From NCBI GenBank assembly GCA_963737745.1, contig CAVTTR010000011.1:1-64000 (forward strand): a stretch of 64,000 nucleotides of DNA. The letters are read 5' to 3'. This DNA is from Bog-473 sp963737745. GTDB taxonomy: Bacteria > Actinomycetota > Acidimicrobiia > Acidimicrobiales > RAAP-2. Positions 57,070 through 64,000 of this stretch are shown here, piece by piece; position 1 is the stretch's first letter, and the number at the start of each line of letters is the position of its first letter. The translations under genes were made by a program, and so were the position numbers. A model generated the notes under the pieces. It searched no databases. It was not told the DNA's origin and saw only the letters and a program-made list of their open reading frames with translations.

Positions 57070-57609
57070 CTATGAGTCGATGTTCGCAAGCAACTCAGAT
57101 TCAAAGGTCATCCTAACGCGCCGAAGTCCGCTTCTAATCCTTGACTTAACCGTTCCTTCGGGGAGTTCAAGGTACTCGGCAACATCTCTGTATGGCATTC
57201 CGGTGAAGAAGGCTAACTCGATCGGTTCGCGCTCCGATTGGATGAGCGAAGCGAGCGCCTTGTGGATCTGTTCGACCAACTCCGAAGTTAGGAAATCCTC
57301 ATCGGTTTCGATGAGTCGAACATCGGCACGAGCTTCGTTCTCTTCTCTCCTTCGCCTCGACACTTCTGATCGGACGAGGTCGATACTGCGTCCCCGAGCC
57401 ATGAGGCGCAAGTAACCAAGAAGGCTGCCGCGCTCGGGTTTAAAGCTCGTCGGTTTCGTCCAGAAGGCCAGGAACACCTCAGCCACGATGTCCTCGCTGG
57501 CCGAGACATTGTGCAGAATCATTTTGGCCGCAGCGGCAACTGAACGGGCGTATCGGCAATACATCTCCTCCAAGGCGTCCGCTTGGCGGAGCAACACACC
57601 TTCCACCAA
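57070..57609 (-). CDS. ECF-type RNA polymerase sigma factor
   Basis: 179 residues. Region 2 is ALEEMYCRYARSVAAAAKMI, SEDIVAEVFLAFW and GYLRLMARGRSIDLVRSEVS. Region 4 is REPIELAFFTGMPYRDVAEY and LELPEGTVKSRIRSGLRRVR. These are the sigma70 r2 and r4 patterns of ECF factors. The GTG at 57609 is the first clear start, but the in-frame text upstream (IGLSDLQLVEGVLLRQ) looks conserved, so a TTG at 57612 or an earlier unusual start may be used. It is encoded with the GAF protein. The codon choice and GC are lower than in the neighbours, which may point to a separate origin. Confidence 0.88.
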   Translation of the reverse strand: MVEGVLLRQADALEEMYCRYARSVAAAAKMILHNVSASEDIVAEVFLAFWTKPTSFKPERGSLLGYLRLMARGRSIDLVRSEVSRRRREENEARADVRLIETDEDFLTSELVEQIHKALASLIQSEREPIELAFFTGMPYRDVAEYLELPEGTVKSRIRSGLRRVRMTFESELLANIDS

Positions 57610-58157
57610 CTGGAGGTCGCTAAGACCGATGTAAGTCTCTCCGTTCCGCGTGACCCTCGCTGCTGATGTGCATCGTCGACCTCTCTGTGCTTCGGTGCAA
57701 CGGGGGCGGGCTTACCCTCAGAGGGTCATGAGAAACATGGTTGCTTCGAGAACGCAATTTTGCCGCCCTCTTCTCCCGGCTGTGCGCCACCCTAGCCCGA
57801 CGTGTCCTACGACGGTCAGAGTGACACCCAGGTCCCGGATCTACCCGTGCCTCCCGACGCGGGGGTGCCCCACTCGTCCGATTCGGGGATAGGGCAAAGA
57901 GGGTTGAACTGGCACACTAAATTGCCGCTCGGTGGACTATTCGATTTCGATGGGCGTCAACGGGGCACCAGAACGATCGTGAGGGCCGCCAGGACCGCTG
58001 TTCGTGCCAGCATCGCCCATGTCAGACCTACGAGTGACTTGTGGAGATGGTGGTGGACGCATGTGAGGGTTCGCCATTGGATGGCCGAGACGGCCTTGTG
58101 GTCTCGCGGCTCTACGCGTGGTCACGGACTCCGGGCGCAAGTCCTTAGGGTGCGGCT
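57610..58157. other. 548-bp region between the sigma gene and rarA
   Basis: The left part should carry the promoter of the sigma-GAF pair, but I cannot pick convincing hexamers. The right part overlaps a possible plus-strand ORF described separately. No RNA gene or repeat is seen. Confidence 0.5.
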
Positions 58158-58161
58158 ATGA
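57802..58161 (+). CDS. Possible hypothetical protein ahead of rarA
   Basis: 119 residues from a GTG: VSYDGQSDTQVPDLPVPPDA, then an Arg/Trp-rich second half (LWRWWWTHVRVRHWMAETAL). The stop overlaps the rarA start by ATGA, the style of real gene junctions in this window. The composition of the second half is odd, however, and there is no recognisable domain. It may be a spurious open frame of GC-rich DNA. Confidence 0.3.
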   Translation: MSYDGQSDTQVPDLPVPPDAGVPHSSDSGIGQRGLNWHTKLPLGGLFDFDGRQRGTRTIVRAARTAVRASIAHVRPTSDLWRWWWTHVRVRHWMAETALWSRGSTRGHGLRAQVLRVRL

Positions 58162-59453
58162 GCCTGTTCGCCGACGCCGCTCATCGCAATTTGGAGCGGC
58201 AGGCACCGCTTGCTGCACGTCTGCGGCCACGCACGCTCGACGAGATGGTCGGCCAGGAACATCTGGTCGCCCCCGGCGCACCGCTACGTACGCTGGCCGA
58301 AACCGACCGCGTGGGATCGGCCATCCTGTGGGGTCCCGCGGGCACCGGCAAGACCACCCTGGCCCGGCTGCTCGCTGCCACCACGGCCAAGCACCTCGTC
58401 ACGCTCTCGGCCACCGCGGCGGGGGTCAAGGACGTGAGGGAAGCGCTGACCGAGGCCGAGCGCCGGCTGGGCGAACACGGACAGGGCACCATGCTCTTCG
58501 TCGACGAGGTGCACCGCTTCAACAAGTCGCAGCAGGACGTCCTGCTGCCGGCGGTCGAAGACGGACTGGTCGTGCTTATCGGTGCCACCACCGAGAACCC
58601 CTTCTTCGAGGTGAATCCGCCGCTCTTGAGCCGCTCCTCGTTGTGGCGGTTACGCCCGCTCAGCCCCGAGAACCTGCGCACACTCATCGAGCGCGGGCTC
58701 ACGGCGGAGGAGGCGTCGGCTACCGACGAGGCCATCGACGCCGTCGTGGCCGCCTGTGAGGGAGACGCCCGGGCGGCCTTGACCACTATTGAAGTGGCGG
58801 TCGCCCTGGCGCGGGCGACTGCGGCGGGCTCGGGCACCGGGGCCGGGCCGCTGGTGCTGACCATGGACGACATGGCCCGGGCCCGGGACGGACGGCTCTT
58901 TCACCAGGGGGCAGACGAGCACTACGACCAGATCAGTGCTCTCATCAAGAGCGTCCGCGGCTCGGATCCCGACGCGGGCCTTTACTGGATGGCCCGGATG
59001 ATCGAGGGAGGCGAGGACCCGCGGTTCTTGGCCCGCCGCATGGTGATCTTGGCCAGCGAGGACATCGGCTTGGCCGATCCGCAGGCCCTCCTCATTGCCG
59101 AGGCCGCGGCGCGGGCGGTGGAATATGTCGGCCTGCCCGAGGCTGCGCTCAATTTGGCCGAAGCCGTCGTCTACCTGGCCCGCGCCCCTAAATCGAACTC
59201 GGTGACCGTGGCTCTGGGCCGGGCGCAGGAAGATGTGCGCTCCGGCGCGCAACAGGAGGTTCCTACGCATTTGCGCGACGGCCATTACAAGGGAGCGGCC
59301 ACGCTCGGCCATGGTGCGGGGTATATCTACCCGCACAATGACCCTGCGGGCGTCGTCGAGCAGCAGTATCGTCCAGAGGCGCTCGAAGGACATGTGTACT
59401 ACGAGCCCTCCCCCCACGGCGCCGAAGGGCGGGGTGACCCGGACCACGAATGA
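58158..59453 (+). CDS. rarA: Replication-associated recombination protein A (RarA/MgsA AAA+ ATPase)
   Basis: 431 residues. The start MSLFADAAHRNLERQAPLAA and LRPRTLDEMVGQEHLV are typical. Walker A is WGPAGTGKTTLARLLA, Walker B MLFVDEVHRFNKSQQDVLLP and sensor 1 VVLIGATTENPFFEVNPPLL. The C-terminal tetramerisation part has YDQISALIKSVRGSDPDAGL and LARRMVILASEDIGLADPQA. It acts on stalled forks with SSB. The stop overlaps the start of the S53 peptidase gene. Confidence 0.95.
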   Translation: MSLFADAAHRNLERQAPLAARLRPRTLDEMVGQEHLVAPGAPLRTLAETDRVGSAILWGPAGTGKTTLARLLAATTAKHLVTLSATAAGVKDVREALTEAERRLGEHGQGTMLFVDEVHRFNKSQQDVLLPAVEDGLVVLIGATTENPFFEVNPPLLSRSSLWRLRPLSPENLRTLIERGLTAEEASATDEAIDAVVAACEGDARAALTTIEVAVALARATAAGSGTGAGPLVLTMDDMARARDGRLFHQGADEHYDQISALIKSVRGSDPDAGLYWMARMIEGGEDPRFLARRMVILASEDIGLADPQALLIAEAAARAVEYVGLPEAALNLAEAVVYLARAPKSNSVTVALGRAQEDVRSGAQQEVPTHLRDGHYKGAATLGHGAGYIYPHNDPAGVVEQQYRPEALEGHVYYEPSPHGAEGRGDPDHE

Positions 59454-62282
59454 GAGGCTGGCGTTTGAAGAAGGCATTTAGCGGAGCCGCCTTCTGCGCC
59501 GCAACACTGGGTGTGGGAGCGCTCATTGCACTCACGCTTCCCAGCATCGCAACCGTTGGTGCAGCCACCCCGAGCCCGACCTCCTTATCGGCCAAGGTGA
59601 CGGTTCCGGGCGACGTCCCGAAGATCCCGTCGGGAGCGATCCGGCTCGGCCCAGTGCCGAAGTCACAGGTGATTCGCCTCGACGTCGGGCTGGCCGGCCA
59701 GAACCCCACCGGATTAGCCGCCGAAGTGGCTGCTGTCTCGACGCCCGGCTCACCCGACTACCGCCACTATCTGACGCCGGCGCAGTTCGCCGCGGCCTTC
59801 GGGCCGAGCGCAGGCGAAGTGCAGGCGGTACGTTCGTCACTGACTGCGCAGGGGCTCACGGTGGGCGCTCCCACGGCGGGCAGCGACCTTCTCCCCGTGA
59901 GCGGCGACGCTCGCACCGTGTCGAACGTCTTCGGCACACCGCTCGAATCGGTTCGCCTCCGCGGCGGAGCGACCGCGAGGGTCAACACCGCGGCGCCCGA
60001 GATCCCGGCCTCGCTGGCGCATGACATCACGGGGATCGTCGGCCTCAGTTCCCTGGCCCGTGAGCACGCGCAGCTCATGCCGGCGAAGAGCGCATCCGCA
60101 GCGAACACAGCAGCACCCGGTGACCACGCTGTCGCCGGAGCTCCGCAAGCCTGTAGTGCCGCCTCGAATGCCGCCGGTCAGTCCAACTACACGTCGACGC
60201 AGCTGGCCACTACCTACGGCCTGAGCCAAGTGCTCGGTCAAGGACGCACGGGTGTGGGCCAGACCATCGGCATCGTCGAGTTCGAGCGGTTCTCGAACAC
60301 GGACATCTCCACCTTCGAGTCGTGTTACGGCCTGAGCAATTCCACCCGGGTCGTGACAGTGGACGGGATCCCGACCGGCTCGGCCTCAGGCTCGGGCGAG
60401 GCCGCCCTCGATATCGAGGTGGCCGCCGTGAACGCGCCTTCGGCCTCGATCGTGGTCTATGAGGCGCCGGACAACATCGATGTGGCCGCGCTCGATCTGT
60501 ACAACCGCATTGCCACAGACGACGTGGCACAAGTCGTCACTACCAGCTGGGGTTTTTGCGAACAGGACAACGAACCGGGTGCGGCCGCCCAGGAGAACAC
60601 CATCTTTGAGCGCATGGCCGCGCAGGGCCAGACCATGATTGCTGCTTCCGGTGACTCGGGATCAGAGGATTGCTATGACACCGACGGCGGGACCGAGCTT
60701 TCGGTCGACGACCCGGGCAGTCAACCCGACGTCCTCAGTTTGGGCGGGACATCGCTGACAGGCGGCGACGTCGCCAGCCAATCGGTCTGGAACAACTGCC
60801 TCTCGCAGCCACTGGGCTACTGCCAACACGAGTCGGTGAACGGGGCCGGCGGCGGAGGATTCTCCACGGTCTGGCCGAAGCCGAATTGGCAGCCCACTCT
60901 TGCGACGGGATCGGGACGCATGGTGCCCGACTTCTCCCTCAACGCGGACCCTCGCCATGGCGTCGTCGTCTACTGGGGTGGTTGGCTCGACTTCGGAGGC
61001 ACGAGCGAGGTGGCGCCCTCTATCGCCGGGTTCTTGGCCGACACGAACCAAGGTTGTAGGGCCACGCTGGGACTGGTGGCTCCCGCCCTGTATGCGGCGG
61101 CGTCGAGCGGATCGAATTTCACGAGTGTCACCACCGGGAACAACGACTTCACGGGTACGAACGGGGGTGACTACGCCGCGACGGGTGGGGACAACCCGGC
61201 CACGGGCCTCGGTACGCCGCAGGAGCAGAATCTCGCCCTGGCGCTCGAGGGTGGCGATGGCTGCCCGACGGTGCAGAGTTTGAGCACCGCGTCCGGAGCG
61301 GTGACGGGCGCCGGAGCCATCACCCTGACCGGGGGAGGACTGGCCGACGCCACCACGGTGAGCTTCGGTGCCGCGGGAGCCGGGACCATCATCTCGGAGT
61401 CAGGGACATCGCTCGTGGTCATCCCGCCCTCCCCGGGCCAGGCCCTTTGCGTCAATGTCACTGTGAGTAATCCGCAAGGGACCTCGATCCCGACGACCGG
61501 AGATTCCTTCTCCTTCGGCGCAACAGGTATGCGCGGGATACCGCTTCGTCGGTTCCGACGGGGGCGTGTTCGATTTCGGTGACGCCGCGTTCGAGGGCAG
61601 CACCGGGGGCATCGCTCTGAATGCGCCCATCGTGGGCATGGCGTCCACGCCCGACGGCCAGGGTTACTGGCTCGTGGCCTCTGACGGTGGCATCTTCGCC
61701 TTCGGCGACGCCCCGTTCTTCGGCTCCGAAGGGGCCACGCGCCTGAATGCGCCCATCGTGGGCATGGCGTCCACGCCCGACGGCCAGGGTTACTGGCTCG
61801 TGGCCTCTGACGGTGGCATCTTCGCCTTCGGCGACGCCCCGTTCTTCGGCTCCGAAGGGGCCACGCGCTTGAATGCGCCCATCGTGGGCATGGCGTCCAC
61901 GCCCGACGGCCAGGGCTACTGGCTCGTGGCCTCTGACGGTGGCATCTTCGCCTTCGGCGACGCCAATTATTACGGGTCCATGGGAGGAAGGCCGCTCAAC
62001 GCGCCCATTGTCGGCATGGCCGCCACCGCCGGAGGCGGTGGGTACTGGCTGGTGGCCTCTGACGGTGGCATCTTCGCCTTCGGGAACGCGCAATTCTGGG
62101 GTCGATGGGCGGCATCGCGCTGAACAAGCCCATCGTCGGCATGGCCGCCTCGAGCGACGGGGGCGGCTATCTGGCTGGTGGCGGCCGATGGCGGGGTCTT
62201 CGCCTTCGGCGATGCGGAGTTCTTCGGCTCGACCGGTGCGATCAGTCTGAACCGGCCCATCGTGGGCATGGCGGCGGCCTAG
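59450..62282 (+). CDS. Secreted S53 (sedolisin/kumamolisin) peptidase joined to GYWLVASDGG repeats (three frameshifts)
   Basis: About 944 residues once corrected: signal peptide (AAFCAATLGVGALIALTLPS), inhibitory pro-domain (PDYRHYLTPAQFAAAFGP), and the catalytic domain with GEAALDIEVAAV (Glu and Asp), AASGDSGSED (oxyanion Asp) and FGGTSEVAPSIAGFLAD (Ser). An IPT/TIG-like domain follows (GAITLTGGGLADATTVSFGA). The frame then shifts near 61540 (extra G) into six repeats of about 42 residues of the type GYWLVASDGGIFAFGDA, with further shifts near 62098 and 62168, ending at 62282. S53 enzymes are acid serine-carboxyl peptidases, so a low-pH habitat is plausible. The fusion to propeller-like repeats rests on the frame correction. 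Confidence 0.83.
61578..62280 (+). repeat. Six protein repeats; two copies of 126 bp essentially identical in DNA
   Basis: The period is 126 bp (42 residues). Blocks 61617-61742 and 61743-61868 are identical or nearly so, and the third (61869-61994) diverges only in its second half. Recent duplication or gene conversion is likely. The high identity can also cause assembly collapse, so the true copy number may be higher. Confidence 0.9.
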
Positions 62283-62333
62283 GAGCCGGATCATCTGCCC
62301 AGGTGGCGACCCGCCTGCCGGTAAGCTGGCGCA

Positions 62334-64000
62334 ATGGACGCCAATGAACTGAGGGCGGCCTTCACGCGTTACTTCGTGGACCGGGCGCATACCGCCGTCC
62401 CCTCCGCCAGCTTGATCCCTCACGATCCTTCGGTGCTCTTCACCATCGCGGGGATGGTCCCGTTCAAGCCGTACTTCATCGGGGACGAACCGGCGCCCTG
62501 GCCGCGGGCCACCAGCGTCCAGAAGTGCTTTCGCACGGTGGACATCGAGGTCGTCGGCACGGACACCTACCACTGCACCTTCTTCGAGATGCTGGGCAAC
62601 TTCAGCTTCGGCGACTACTTCAAGGAAGAGGCCATCCCGATGGCCTGGGAGCTTTTGACCGAGGTCTTCGGCCTCGACGGCGACCGGCTGTGGGTCACCG
62701 TGCACGACGACGACGACGAGGCCGAGCAGATCTGGGTCGACAAGGTGGGCTTTCCACGCTCGAGCGGATCCAGCGCATGGGCGACGACGGACAACTTCTG
62801 GGCCATGGGCGACACCGGACCCTGCGGGCCGGACTCGGAGATCTTCATCGACAAGGGCGCCGTCCTACGGCGCCGATGGCGGCCCCAAGGACGGCAGTGA
62901 GCAGCGCTTCGTCGAGCTGTGGAACCTGGTCTTCATGCAGTTCAATCGTGATGCCGACGGCACCCGGGTCGAACTGCCCAAGAAGAACATCGACACCGGA
63001 GCCGGCCTCGAGCGGATCCTGCCCATCCTGCAGGGGCACGATTCGGTCTTCGAGACCGACCTCTTCGCACCGATCATCGAAGCGGCCGTCCTCCCTCGTC
63101 GGCACCGCCGTACGGCCGTGATGAGCGGACCGATGTGGCGCTCCGGGTGATGGCTGATCACGGCCGCGCCATGTCCATGCTGGTGGCCGACGGCGTCCTG
63201 CCGGCCAACGAGGGCCGAGGCTACGTGCTGCGCCGCGTCGTGCGTCGGGCCGTGCTGGCGGCCCGACGGCTCGGAGTGGAGAAGCCGGTGACTCCGATCC
63301 TGGTGCGGGCGGCGACGGAGGTGCTGGGCACGGCCTGGCCGGCGCTGGTCGAGAACAACGACGTCATCCTCTCCGTGCTCGAACGCGAGGAGGCCGGTTT
63401 CGATCGCACCCTGCGGGCTGGGCTTGGGCCGGTTGGAGGAGGCGTTCGCCACCGGGGACCGGGTGCTCGGAGGTGACGTGGCCTTCACCTTGCACGACAC
63501 CCACGGCTTCCCGGTCGAGCTGACCGAGGAGCTGGCCCGTGATGCCGGGGTGGAGGTCGACCGGGCCGGCTTCGACGCGGCCATGGCCGCGCAGCGCGAC
63601 CCGGGCCCGGCGCCGCGGCGCGGGCGGCCAAGGTCGGGCGACGAGTCGGCGTACCGGGCGTTGCCGAGTCGGAGGGCACGACGCAATTCGTCGGCCGCAC
63701 CGCGGCCCAGTACGAGGTGCCGGCGCGGATCGTCGGTGTCTGCTCGGGGTCCGGCGACGGCCGGCGCGGACGACGGCCGGACGCAGTGGTCGAGATCTTC
63801 TTGGACCAGACGCCCTTCTACGCCGAGGGCGGCGGTCAGGTGGGCGACACCGGCACCATCGTGACCGAGACCGGCCGGGCCGAGGTCTACGACACCGTGT
63901 ACGCCCTGCCCGGGCTTGATCGCCCACAAGGCGCGGGTGACGGGCGAGCTCGTGCTGGGTCAGGACGCGCTGGCCGCCATCGATGTGCCCGCGCCGCGAG
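62334..64000 (+). CDS. alaS: Alanyl-tRNA synthetase, N-terminal part (many frameshifts; cut by window end)
   Basis: Starts MDANELRAAFTRYFVDRAHT at 62334. The catalytic core shows TIAGMVPFKPYFIGDEPAPW, VQKCFRTVDIEVVGTDTYHC, NFSFGDYFKEEAIPMAWELL and DNFWAMGDTGPCGPDSEIF. In other frames follow ELWNLVFMQFNRDADGTRVE, NIDTGAGLERILPILQGHDS, GRGYVLRRVVRRAVLAARRL, HDTHGFPVELTEELARDAGV, and TPFYAEGGGQVGDTGTIV from the editing domain. Shifts lie near 62753, 62800, 62868, 63095, 63420, 63610 and 63895, a density not seen elsewhere in the right half of the window. The gene continues beyond base 64000. Confidence 0.92.

Overview
The window is about 64 kb of GC-rich bacterial DNA with densely packed genes, many joined by ATGA or GTGA overlaps. 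Several genes point to an actinobacterium: an InhA-like enoyl-ACP reductase, an F420:NADPH oxidoreductase, the mycothiol ligase MshC, and the phosphatidylinositol mannoside set PgsA / acyltransferase / PimA. The gene order thrS - HIT hydrolase - pgsA - acyltransferase - pimA - pdxS - thioesterase - pdxT - yebC - ruvCAB - yajC - secDF - rel - hisS - aspS - rarA - alaS follows, from memory, the order around Rv2614c to Rv2555c of Mycobacterium tuberculosis, with local insertions. The secreted repeat GYWLVASDGGIFAFGDA at 61.6-62.3 kb is a type I associate with Acidimicrobiia, so a deep-branching actinobacterium of that class is my inference, not a demonstrated fact.

Layout. 0-3.3 kb: end of a LysR regulator, a nitroreductase and an ABC exporter. 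3.4-18.2 kb: a minus-strand polysaccharide locus that starts with UDP-glucose dehydrogenase and continues with a DPM1-like glycosyltransferase, a flippase-like membrane protein, a GT4 enzyme, a UDP-glucuronate-4-epimerase-like enzyme, a membrane GT2 of the Egghead/CslA type, a HlyD-type adaptor, two membrane or ectodomain proteins, a GT-C enzyme and a secreted glycoside-hydrolase-like protein. Upstream of it, at 18.60-18.73 kb, are a promoter-like sequence and a well-conserved class-I cyclic-di-GMP riboswitch. The likely output is a uronic-acid-containing exopolysaccharide under c-di-GMP control.

18.9-24.2 kb: fabI/inhA, npdG, mshC, thrS and a HIT hydrolase. 24.2-26.9 kb: EF-G2 and a cupredoxin on the minus strand. 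27.2-34.3 kb: PIM synthesis, an HDAC-like hydrolase, an M48 protease and PLP synthase. 34.3-40.2 kb: a thioesterase, a secreted protein, a Baeyer-Villiger monooxygenase / SDR / hydrolase operon and a DUF899 protein. 40.4-43.5 kb: yebC and ruvCAB. 43.5-46.1 kb: a two-component system. 46.6-55.7 kb: yajC-secD-secF, rel, hisS and aspS. 55.8-58.1 kb: a lower-GC accessory patch with a YciI protein, an MFS remnant, and a GAF protein with an ECF sigma factor. 58.2-64 kb: rarA, a secreted S53 peptidase joined to beta-propeller-like repeats, and alaS running off the end.

Many genes, including essential ones (thrS, fabI, aspS, alaS, rel), carry single-base frameshifts that are repaired by adding or removing one base. 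This looks like sequence error in a draft or metagenomic assembly rather than gene decay. It is worst at about 3.4-9.9 kb and 61.5-64 kb. Such genes are given as one span, with the breakpoints stated. I saw no tRNA, rRNA, CRISPR array or insertion sequence.
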